The notes under the pieces are model-generated. The model was not told the DNA's origin. It ran no database searches and saw only the letters and a program-made list of their open reading frames with translations. A stretch of 64,000 nt of DNA from contig NC_087063.1 in the NCBI RefSeq assembly GCF_963678635.1, positions 54,761,074 to 54,825,073 of the forward strand. Reading direction: 5' to 3'. Position 1 is the first letter of the stretch. Every line of letters starts with the position of its first letter. The position numbers were made by a program, and so were the translations under genes. Of this stretch, positions 8,164-18,889 are shown piece by piece. The stretch comes from Symsagittifera roscoffensis (lineage: Eukaryota > Xenacoelomorpha > Acoela > Convolutidae).

Positions 8164-11100
8164 TCAGTCATTGAGATCGATCGTGACGTCAAAGTTGCGA
8201 ACGAAATCCCTTCCTAGGATGAACTGGTCGGATTCGTCCAAACTCTCTACTACTAGGAAGCTCATCCAAAGATGTCTTCCTCCGAGCTGCAGTGAAATGA
8301 TCGGGGTTCGTCCGGTGACATAGATCGCTCCCTGATTGGCAGCTGCCAACCTGATGTTTGTCGGTATGAGATCCGACCTTTCGAAACCCATGTCAGTCCA
8401 AGTTTTGACTGGCATGACACTAACCACTGCTCCCGTGTCTAGCAGTCCCTTCACTGAAAGTTGTCTGCCTTGCACGTCCAGAACGTGTGCGGCCAGATCG
8501 GCCTCACAACCAATATGCACCGCATCTTGTTCGAGCATCGCGTTGTGTCCGATTCGTCTAACCATCAGCTCCTCTTGACCAATGTATATCCGGCCAATCT
8601 GATCGTTCGCATCAGTTATGTGAGCTTTCGTGTAGATATTGATGCCATCTACATTCATCAGGATCGGGTAAGGGCCATGGACATCGATATAATGTCCATC
8701 CACTTTCATCAGCCTCGGACCTCCCGTTGTGAGCAGCGCTCGCACTGCCCTGGAGTCCAGTTTGGGATCCTTCTCCTTCAGGTAGTCGGCATAGATGTCC
8801 AGGTGGACTAGTGTAATCTCGGATGGCTCACTCAAGTTCTTGACCACCTGGTGCCCTGCGACTGAGATGATGGACATTATTTTGGTCCCCGCCTTCCTCA
8901 TGCCGAAAGTCTTACCAGATATAACGTTCAGTTTTAGTCCCTGTTTCTCGGGTTCCTCTTTGTCTTCTGCTTTTGTCGTTTTACCCAGGACATTAAGATT
9001 TTCCCGAAGATCTGTGCTCTCCAGCTCCGACCTTACCCATTGCTCCACTTCTTTCGTGGCTAGGTCCTGTTTGACATTCTGCAGCGCTGTCCTTGCCGCC
9101 AGGCCGTAATCCACCTTGAGTGGGCTAGACGACTCTGCTTCGAGGTTCGAGGCTACCACCTCGTCAGGCCATGTCTTAACCTTCTTGGTCGTGAAGGTGC
9201 TCGGTGTCGTCTCCTTTCTCCGAGATTCAGCCTCGTTCATCAGACGTGCTCGACTGGCCTTGACACCTGAAAGCGCCTCTTCGTGGCGGGGATGTTTCGC
9301 GTCCGCTACTGCGTCCCAAAATTGAGTACAATCCGACTTGAAGTGTCCCTCCAAATTACAGAAGAAACACCTCGGACCATATTTCATGATGAGCCCTCTG
9401 ACGTACTCCTCATGATCCTCGTCGGTCGCGTCGGCGTCCTCGAGAAAGTAGCCTATGGCCTTCATGTTCTGTTTGTATGCAGAACACGCAGAAACGTGAT
9501 GGTCCATCGAACCACAATTCGCACACGACCTCTCTTGTCAATGTCATCGCGAGGTTTGTACCAACTGGAATTCGCACCAGTGTTTGTCCCGCTATAGTTG
9601 TCATAATTGCTGTAACGGTTTTGCGCCCTCGGTTTTATGAGTAAATACTCGCGTGACTTCATACGCAAGTCGTCAGGCGTGGGTACCTGGTCAAGCGACA
9701 GGGTGAAGTGAGTGGCCAACATCGTCTTCAACTCCTCACTCCTTACTCCATCCATGAACTTCGAAGCAATCGCCAAGTTTCGCTCGGATATTCTCTCATC
9801 CGGGTTGCTTCTCCTCCTGAGCAATTCAAGGTCGTCCAAGAATTTATCTATTGATTCTTCATCTCTCTGACGCCTCTTCTCGAACTTCACCATAGCCTGG
9901 TGCCCTTGTACTCCAGAGCCGAAACGATTCAGCAGGATGTCGAATATCTTGCGAGCGCTGTCTCTCTCATTGGCTCTTTACGCCATTACACAACTTAATG
10001 CAGTACCCTCCAGGTTGCTCGTCAGCGCGCTGCACTCTTGTTTCTTGGAGAGATTCTCTTCCTCAAAGTGTAACTTCATCACCTCTATCCAAGTATCAAT
10101 GCAGCCGTCTGACTCGTCTTTATATGACTTCGGCTTTTTCAGTGTTCTTCTTGACCTCTCTCCCCTCTCGGTTGACTTCATGAATGTTTCAAGAGATCTG
10201 TTCAGAGGCTCAAACATCGAGGCATACATCGTTGTGTCTTGTGAGACTGTAGTCAGATCTGGTACTGAACTGACTTGTGGCACGGTTGGCAATCTTGTCT
10301 CCGGGGTGGCATCTGCCTCCGTCGGGACTGGATTCGTCCAGCCAGGCATCTGCGGGGCTGCCCCTGGCCGCTCCTTGTTTCTATGTTCGTAGTTCGTTCT
10401 CGAGCCTTGCTGGGCTCTGGCACTGTTGCCCGTACCATCTCCAACATTCGCATGGCGTGAGCGCTCCCTTGAGTTGGAATGCTCCTGCCAACTACTCCCA
10501 TTCAGGATCGCGTCAAGCTTCCGCATCATCAAGTCAGATTTGGCGTCCAACCTCTTTTCCAGGCCAGTCATCGTTTGGGCGTAGGTATTATCATGATCAT
10601 TCAATAATCGCTCGATCTCTCTTGTCATCCTAGCCTCTCTTTCCTCTGACTCTTTGTTTGCCTGTGCCAGGCTCTCAGCCAGGCAGTGATCGGTGTTACG
10701 AATCAATTGAGCCTGATCAAACCTCGCCTGCGACTTCACGTGCGTTAGCTCATCTTTCAAACTCTCTCGACCATGGTGAGCTCTCTCGTCAACTTGATCT
10801 ATCCTCTTAGTCATGTCCCGCCTCAATTCATCCAGGCCATTCATCACACCAGCGAACATGTCACTTATGCCACCAGCTGCCCCCAATGGCGGGGTTAGCC
10901 CCAGAGAAGACGAGGTCAACTGCGGCTGTAGCCTAGTACTCGATAACGCACCGCCCTTTTGCTTGTGCATTGACGTCATCAGTCTGTCAAACGTTGATGA
11001 TGCTCCCATCGTTATCCCATCTGACATAGGCCTGGTCGGCGAGGCGGAAGACGCCTCCCTGCTCATGTCGTTCCTTGGGCATGGTGTGAAGTTCACAACC

Positions 11101-11792
11101 GGATGGGTTATTTCCGGTTGGTCGTAACTAGAGGATAGACCTCCGGCTTGTAGCGACGTCACGCGCTCATCGTACAAAGACTTCCAACTTTTCTTTGCCT
11201 TCGAGAACGTCTGCTCTTCACCCGGACTCATACTCGACATCATCGCGTTGTTGCTCTGCTTGGCCAAAGATGAGTGTGTACTTGTCGGATGTGAAGGTTC
11301 CTTTCTCCATTTATAGCTCTTAGTCTCTGATTTGGACATTCCGCTGTACAACACTTCCTCCCGAGGTTCGACCTCGGGACGCTCCGAGGTCTCCTCTGTC
11401 CTCTCGACTTCCTCCCGTTCGAGGACCTCGTCTGGCTCAAAGTCGGGTCGAATGAGCGTTCGCTCCCCTTCGTCAAAGGGATCCACCAGCGTTTCGCTCG
11501 CAGGCCCGGCCTCGGCGCTCCGCCCTTGATTGCCATCGAGGTTTTTCTCGCTCCTTAGTTTCATTTCGCTCACTGAAAGATCAGGTTGACCTTTAGTCGA
11601 TTCGTCTTCAGCAAACGCGTCGGAAGCGCTGCTAAACGAGGTTTGGCTACGCCTAGTTTTAAATTTCAGCGTGCTTCCCTTGCTTAGCCTGGGAATTTTA
11701 GTAGTCGATCCTAGCGAGTCCCTGCGCTGCATAGTTTTTAACAAAATGAAAATATTCGTAATTTGATGGCAATGCAAACGTACCACAAACAA
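8164..11792 (-). pseudogene. Array copy 2: near full-length gag-protease, broken by a stop and a frameshift
   Basis: Gag is open from 11792 to a TAA at 9978-9980, where copy 4 has a Lys codon. The same frame then continues (9893-9462) until a one-base deletion near 9530 shifts it, and the zinc-knuckle and protease part lies in the frame 9507-8164. In order one sees a basic Ser-rich N-terminus, an acidic segment, a long coiled-coil region with many Glu/Arg, a capsid-like region, two CCHC knuckles (CANCGSMDHHVSAC, split by the shift, and CFFCNLEGHFKSDC), a helical linker and an aspartic protease with LLDTGAVVS and the later ILGRDFV. Leader at 11793-12028. The same one-base deletion is present in copy 3. 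Confidence 0.88.
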
Positions 11793-12065
11793 GATCTAGT
11801 TAAATCACTTAACGCTGCCTACTCGATTCCGTCAGTATCAAAATGTCTCTTAGATCTCTCACGACTAAACTAGTGACTCAGCTAAAGTTACACACAGGGT
11901 CTACCCAGTATTGATATAATGCTAACTCAACCTTGTTGTATAGTATAACAGTATCACTAAGTTTCCACAAGTTATAATCGACACACAAAACACAATAGAT
12001 ATCCTACAGGTGACAGCGACCTTTTGTCTTTTCTCATACTTTCTCTCAGGATCCTTGATCCTAAT

Positions 12066-14069
12066 CAATCCGTCATTGAGATCGATCGTGACGTCAAAGT
12101 TGCGAACGAAATCCCTTCCTAGGATGAACTGGTCGGATTCGTCCAAATTCTCTACTACTAGGAAGCTCATCCAAAGATGTCTTCCTCCGAGCTGCAGTGA
12201 AATGATCGGGGTTCGTCCGGTGACATAGATCGCTCCCTGATTGGCAGCTGCCAACCTGATGTTTGTCGGTATGAGATCCGACCTTTCGAAACCCATGTCA
12301 GTCCAAGTTTTGACTGGCATGACACTAACCACTGCTCCCGTGTCTAGCAGTCCCTTTACTGAAAGTTGTCTGCCTTGCACGTCCAGAACGTGTGCGGCCA
12401 GATCGGCCTCACAACCAATATGCACCGCATCTTGTTCGAGCATCGCGTTGTGTCCGATTCGTCTAACCTTAAGCTCCTCTTGACCAATGTATATCCGGCC
12501 AATCTGATCGTTCGCATCAGTTATGTGAGCTTTCGTGTAGATATTGATGCCATCTACATTCATCAGGATCGGGTAAGGGCCATGGACATCGATATAATGT
12601 CCGTCCACTTTCATCAGCCTCAGACCTCCCGTTGTGAGCAGCGCTCGCACTGCCCTGGAGTCCAGTTTGGGATCCTTCTCCTTCAGGTAGTCGGCATAGA
12701 TGTCCAGGTGGACTAGTGTAATCTCGGATGGCTCACTCAAGTTCTTGACCACCTGGTGCCCTGCGACTGAGATGATGGACATTATTTTTGTCCCCGCCTT
12801 CGTCATGCCGAAAGTCTTACCAGATATAACGTTCAGTTTTAGTCCCTGTTTCTCGGGTTCCTCTTTGTCTTCTGCTTTTGTCGTTTTACCCAGGACATTA
12901 AGATTTTCCCGAAGATCTGTGCTCTCCAGCTCCGACCTTACCCATTGCTCCACTTCTTTCGTGGCTAGGTCCTGTTTGACATTCTGCAGCGCTGTCCTTG
13001 CCGCCAGGCCGTAATCCACCTTGAGTGGGCTAGACGACTCTGCTTCGAGGTTCGAGGCTACCACCTCGTCAGGCCATGTCTTAACCTTCTTGGTCGTGAA
13101 GGTGCTCGGTGTCGTCTCCTTTCTCCGAGATTCAGCCTCGTTCATCAGACGTGCTCGACTGGCCTTGACACCTGAAAGCGCCTCTTCGTGGCGGGGATGT
13201 TTCGCGTCCGCTACTGCGTCCCAAAATTGAGTACAATCCGACTTGAAGTGTCCCTCCAAACTACAGAAGAAACACCTCGGACCATATTTCATGATGAGCC
13301 CTCTGACGTACTCCTCATGATCCTCGTCGGTCGCGTCGGCGTCCTCGAGAAAGTAGCCTATGGCCTTCATGTTCTGTTTGTATGCAGAACACGCAGAAAC
13401 GTGATGGTCCATCGAACCACAATTCGCACACGACCTCTCTTGTCAATGTCATCGCGCAGCAATCGCCAAGTTTCGCTCGGAGAACGTCTGCTCTTCACCC
13501 GGACTCATACTCGACATAATCGCGTTGTTGCTCTGCTTGGCCAAAGATGAGTGTGTACTTGTCGGATGTGAAGGTTCCTTTCTCCATTTATAGCTCTTAG
13601 TCTCTGATTTGGACATTCCGCTGTACAACACTTCCTCCCGAGGTTCGAATTCGGGACGCTCCGAGGTCTCCTCTGTCCTCTCGACTTCCTCCCGTTCGAG
13701 GACCTCGTCTGGCTCAAAGTCGGGTCGAATGAGCGTTCGCTCCCCTTCGTCAAGGGGATCCACCAGCGTTTCGCTCGCAGGCCCGGCCTCGGCGCTCCGC
13801 CCTTGATTGCCATCGAGGTTTTTCTCGCTCCTTAGTTTCATTTCGCTCACTGAAAGATCAGGTTGACCTTTAGTCGATTCGTCTTCAGCAAACGCGTCGG
13901 AAGCGCTGCTAAACGAGGTTTGGCTACGCCTAGTTTTAAATTTCCGCGTGCTTCCCTTGCTTAGCCTGGGAATTTTAGTAGTAGATCCTAGCGAGTCCCT
14001 GTGCTGCATAGTTTTTAACAAAATGAAAATATTCGTAATTTGATGGCAATGCAAACGTACCACAAACAA
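12066..14069 (-). pseudogene. Array copy 3: gag with central deletion, protease part intact
   Basis: The gag N-terminus (14069-13449) runs into two deletion junctions near 13455 and 13480, where sequence equivalent to 9551-9763 and ~9790-11205 of copy 2 is missing, removing the capsid-like region. The second CCHC knuckle, linker and DTG protease are open (13412-11922), reading on past the unit boundary into leader sequence of copy 2 until a stop. It shares the one-base deletion in front of the first zinc knuckle with copy 2. Leader at 14070-14305. Confidence 0.87.
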
Positions 14070-14340
14070 GATCTAGTTAAATCACTTAACGCTGCCTACT
14101 CGATTCCGTCAGTATCAAAATGTCTCTTAGATCTCTCACGACTAAACTAGTGACTCAGCTAAAGTTACACACAGGGTCTACCCAGTATTGATATAAAGCT
14201 AACTCAACCTTGTTGTATAGTATAACAGTATCACTAAGTTTCCACAAGATATAATCGACACACAAAACACAATAGATATCCTACAGGTGACAGCGACCTT
14301 TTGTCTTTTCTCATACTTTCTCTCAGGATCCTTGATCCTA

Positions 14341-17300
14341 ATCAATCCGTCATTGAGATCGATCGTGACGTCAAAGTTGCGAACGAAATCCCTTCCTAGG
14401 ATGAACTGGTCGGATTCGTCCAAATTCTCTACTACTAGGAAGCTCATCCAAAGATGTCTTCCTCCGAGCTGCAGTGAAATGATCGGGGTTCGTCCGGTGA
14501 CATAGATCGCTCCCTGATTGGCAGCTGCCAACCTGATGTTTGTCGGTATGAGATCCGACCTTTCGAAACCCATGTCAGTCCAAGTTTTGACTGGCATGAC
14601 ACTAACCACTGCTCCCGTGTCTAGCAGTCCCTTTACTGAAAGTTGTCTGCCTTGCACGTCCAGAACGTGTGCGGCCAGATCGGCCTCACAACCAATATGC
14701 ACCGCATCTTGTTCGAGCATCGCGTTGTGTCCGATTCGTCTAACCTTAAGCTCCTCTTGACCAATGTATATCCGGCCAATCTGATCGTTCGCATCAGATA
14801 TTGATGCCATCTACATTCATCAGGATCGGGTAAGGGCCATGGACATCGATATAATGTCCGTCCACTTTCATCAGCCTCGGACCTCCCGTTGTGAGCAGCG
14901 CTCGCACTGCCCTGGAGTCCAGTTTGGGATCCTTCTCCTTCAGGTAGTCGGCATAGATGTCCAGGTGGACTAGTGTAATCTCGGATGGCTCACTCAAGTT
15001 CTTGACCACCTGGTGCCCTGCGACTGAGATGATGGACATTATTTTGGTCCCCGCCTTCGTCATGCCGAAAGTCTTACCAGATATAACGTTCAGTTTTAGT
15101 CCCTGTTTCTCGGGTTCCTCTTTGTCTTCTGCTTTTGTCGTTTTACCCAGGACATTAAGATTTTCCCGAAGATCTGTGCTCTCCAGCTCCGACCTTACCC
15201 ATTGCTCCACTTCTTTCGTGGCTAGGTCCTGTTTGACATTCTGCAGGGCTGTCCTTGCCGCCAGGCCGTAATCCACCTTGAGTGGGCTAGACGACTCTGC
15301 TTCGAGGTTCGAGGCTACCACCTCGTCAGGCCATGTCTTAACCTTCTTGGTCGTGAAGGTGCTCGGTGTCGTCTCCTTTCTCCGAGATTCAGCCTCGTTC
15401 ATCAGACGTGCTCGACTGGCCTTGACACCCGAAAGCGCCTCTTCGTGGCGGGGATGTTTCGCGTCCGCTACTGCGTCCCAAAATTGAGTACAAATTACAG
15501 AAGTGTCCCTCCAAATTACAGAAGAAACAACTCGGACCATATTTCATGATGAGCCCTCTGACGTACTCCTCATGATCCTCGTCGGTCGCGTCGGCGTCCT
15601 CGAGAAAGTAGCCTATGGCCTTCATGTTCTGTTTGTATGCAGAACACGCAGAAACGTGATGGTCCATCGAACCACAATTCGCACACGACCTCCTCTTGTC
15701 AATGTCATCGCGAGGTTTGTACCAACTGGAATTCGCACCAGTGTTTGTCCCGCTATAGTTGCCATAATTGCTGTAACGGTTTTGCGCCCTCGGTTTTATG
15801 AGTAAATACTCGCGTGACTTCATACGCAAGTCGTCAGGCGTGGGTACCTGGTCAAGCGACAGGGTGAAGTGAGTGGCCAACATCGTCTTCAACTCCTCAC
15901 TCCTTACTCCATCCATGAACTTCGAAGCAATCGCCAAGTTTCGCTCGGATATTCTCTCATCCGGGTTCCTTCTCCTCCTGAGCAATTCAAGGTCGTCCAA
16001 GAATTTATCTATTGATTCTTCATCTCTCTGACGCCTCTTCTCGAACTTCACCATAGCCTGGTGCCCTTGTACTCCAGAGCCGAAACGATTCAACAAGATG
16101 TCGAATATCTTGCGAGCGCTGTCTCTCTCATTGGCTCTTTTCGCCATTACACAACTTAATGCAGTACCCTCCAGGTTGCTCGTCAGCGCGCTGCACTCTT
16201 GTTTCTTGGAGAGATTCTCTTCCTCAAAGTGTAACTTCATCACCTCTATCCAAGTATCAATGCAGCCGTCTGACTCGTCTTTATATGACTTCGGCTTTTT
16301 CAGTGTTCTTCTTGACCTCTCTCCTCTCTCGGTTGACTTCGAGAGCTTGGTGATGAATGTTTCAAGAGATCTGTTCAGAGGCTCAAACATCGAGGCATAC
16401 ATCGTTGTGTCTTGTGAGACTGTAGTCAGATCTGGTACTGAACTGACTTGTGGCACGGTTGGCAATCTTGTCTCCGGGGTGGCATCTGCCTCCGGCGGGA
16501 CTGGATTCGTCCAGCCAGGCCTCTGCGGGGCTGCCCCTGGCCGCTCCTTGTTTCTATGTTCGTGGTTCGTTCTCGAGCCTTGCTGGGCTCTGGCACTGTT
16601 GCCCGTACCATCTCCAACATTCGCATGGCGTGAGCGCTCCCTTGAGTTGGAATGCTCCTGCCAACTACTCCCATTCAGGATCGCGTCAAGCTTCCGCATC
16701 ATCAAGTCAGATTTGGCGTCCAACCTCTTTTCCAGGCCAGTCATCGTTTGGGCGTAGGTATTATCATGATCATTCAATAATCGCTCGATCTCTCTTGTCA
16801 TCCTAGCCTCTCTTTCCTCTGACTCTTTGTTTGCCTGTGCCAGGCTCTCAGCCAGGCATTGATCGGTGTTACGAATCAATTGAGCCTGATCAAACCTCGC
16901 CTGCGACTTCACGTGCGTTAGCTCATCTTTCAAACTCTCTCGACCATGGTGAGCTCTCTCGTCAACTTGATCTATCCTCTTAGTCATGTCCCGCCTCAAT
17001 TCATCCAGGCCATTCATCACACCAGCGAACATGTCACTTATGTCACCAGCTGCCCCCAATGGCGGGGTTAGCCCCAGAGAAGACGAGGTCAACTGCGGCT
17101 GTAGCCTAGTACTCGATGACGCACCGCCCTTTTGCTTGTGCATTGACGTCATCAGTCTGTCAAACGTTGATGATGCTCCCATCGTTATCCCATCTGACAT
17201 AGGCCTGGTCGGCAAGGGAGAAGACGCCTCCCTGCTCATGTCGTTCCTTGGGCATGGTGTGAAGTTCACATCCGGATGGGTTATTTCCGGTTGGTCGTAA

Positions 17301-17948
17301 CTAGAGGATAGACCTCCGGCTTGTAGCGACGTCACGCGCTCATCGTACAAAGATTTCCAACTTTTCTTTGCCTTCGAGAACGTCTGCTCTTCACCCGGAC
17401 TCTCAACGTCTGCTCTTGGCCAAAGATGAGTGTGTACTTGTCGGATGTGAAGGTTCCTTTCTCCATTTATAGCTCTTAGTCTCTGATTTGGACATTCCGC
17501 TGTACAACACTTCCTCCCGAGGTTCGACCTCGGGACGCTCCGAGGTCTCCTCTGTCCTCTCGACTTCCTCCCGTTCGAGGACCTCGTCTGGCTCAAAGTC
17601 GGGTCGAATGAGCGTTCGCTCCCCTTCGTCAAAGGGATCCACCAGCGTTTCGCTCGCAGGCCCGGCCTCGGCGCTCCGCCCTTGATTGCCATCGAGGTTT
17701 TTCTCGCTCCTTAGTTTCATTTCGCTCACTGAAAGATCAGGTTGACCTTTAGTCGATTCGTCTTCAGCAAACGCGTCGGAAGCGTTGCTAAACGAGGTTT
17801 GGCTACGCCTAGTTTTAAATTTCCGCGTGCTTCCCTTGCTTAGCCTGGGAATTTTAGTAGTCGATCCTAGCGAGTCCCTGCGCTGCATAGTTTTTAACAA
17901 AATGAAAATATTCGTAATTTGATGGCAATGCAAACGTACCACAAACAA
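14341..17948 (-). pseudogene. Array copy 4: first gag-protease unit next to the 5' leader, three local breaks
   Basis: This is the 5'-most unit. Gag is open from 17948 to 17403. A small rearrangement at ~17402 shifts the frame, which continues open to 15389 (767-codon frame including out-of-frame N-terminal codons) through the coiled coil, capsid-like region and the first CCHC knuckle in frame. Near 15490-15500 nine bases are replaced by seven that copy the nearby aaattacag, destroying the second knuckle frame. At ~14798 a 22-base deletion breaks the linker before the protease (14810-14199). Leader with the extra 14 bases at 17949-18198. Confidence 0.87.
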
Positions 17949-18198
17949 GATCTAGTTAAATCACTTAACGCTGCCTACTCGATTCCGTCAGTATCAAAAT
18001 GTCTCTTAGATCTCTCACGACTAAACTAGTGACTCAGCTAAAGTTACACACAGGGTCTACCCAGTATTGATATAATGCTAACTCAACCTTGTTGTATAGT
18101 ATAACAGTATCACTAAGTTTCCACTAGATATAATCGACACACAAAACACAATAGATAATCAGATAAGAATATCCTACAGGTGACAGCGACCTTTTGTC
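17949..18198 (-). other. 5' leader of element A (copy 4 version)
   Basis: Non-coding AT-rich stretch between the first gag and the region that should contain the 5' LTR. It is repeated, with a 14-base deletion, at 14070-14305, 11793-12028 and 7888-8123. The left end of the repeat (gacaaaagg on the minus strand) also occurs at each protease-leader junction and is the likely microhomology used when the array formed. I could not recognise a primer-binding site or LTR end with confidence. Confidence 0.55.
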
Positions 18199-18311
18199 AG
18201 TATCAATTTATCGCCACACAATTTATCAAGTCACTGCTTTGTTAAAATTAAACAATCTTTGATAAAAAGCAGTGATGACTCAGAAACAGATCAATAAAAC
18301 TTAGTCTTAAA

Positions 18312-18653
18312 GAAAAAGACTTCCCTCAATCGGAACGATCCGAAAGAACAAAGCCCAGGACACAGTCTTCTCAAGTGGGTGTGTATTTGCCTAATACACC
18401 CACCGAGGTCTTCTTTTAGGTGCCCTGCGATTGCCCGAGCTGTCCTATTAAGTAGTTCAAGGCAACCTCTGATCGAAAATTCCTAAAGTCTATGAAAAAG
18501 CTCTCCCACACTCGGACTGCTCCAAGTGCACGAGAGTAGGGAACAATTTTTCTTCTCAAGTGGGTGTGTATTTGCCTAATACACCCACCGAGGTCTTCCT
18601 TTACTTTGTTCCCGGATTGCCCGAACTTTCCTATTAAGTAGCTCAAGGCAACC
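18312..18653. repeat. Two imperfect tandem units, period ~185 bp
   Basis: 18312-18466 and 18493-18653 are homologous. Both contain cttctcaagtgggtgtgta followed by ttgcctaatacacccaccg, then a variable stretch, then ctattaagtag and caaggcaacc. Within each unit gtgggtgtgtatt and aatacacccac form a hairpin with a five-base loop. Position just upstream of the element A leader makes an LTR or promoter repeat possible, but this is not shown. Confidence 0.7.
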
Positions 18654-18889
18654 ACACAACCAAAATCACAATCAAAAAAATTTTTTTTTTGTTCGGGTAC
18701 TTCTGATACACCCAATGTAGAATCCAAAGTTGATCACGAATTTCCGGGTCAGAATGGGTTCTTATGACCCTGATAAGCACGCCTAATACCCTAATATGAT
18801 CCTAATTAAATGGCTATTTTCCGTTTCCCAAATCGCCACAGAAGGTTTACTCAAGTCTCTAACAAGGAAGATCGTTAGAAGGCTTAAGA

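Larger units (their letters stand above)
7546..18198 (-). repeat. Tandem array of four leader-gag-protease units of element A
   Basis: The same sequence block recurs head to tail: copy 1 at ~7546-8123, copy 2 at 8124-12028, copy 3 at 12029-14305 and copy 4 at 14306-18198. Shared landmarks are gtgacagcgaccttttgtc (at each right end) and gatctagttaaatcacttaac (leader next to gag). Where they overlap the copies look about 98-99% identical by eye. Copy 2 (3905 bp) and copy 4 (3893 bp) are nearly full length. Copy 3 (2277 bp) lacks most of gag, and copy 1 (~578 bp) lacks everything between the protease end and the gag N-terminus. Copies 1-3 share a 14-bp leader deletion relative to copy 4, so they derive from one another. 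Confidence 0.93.
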
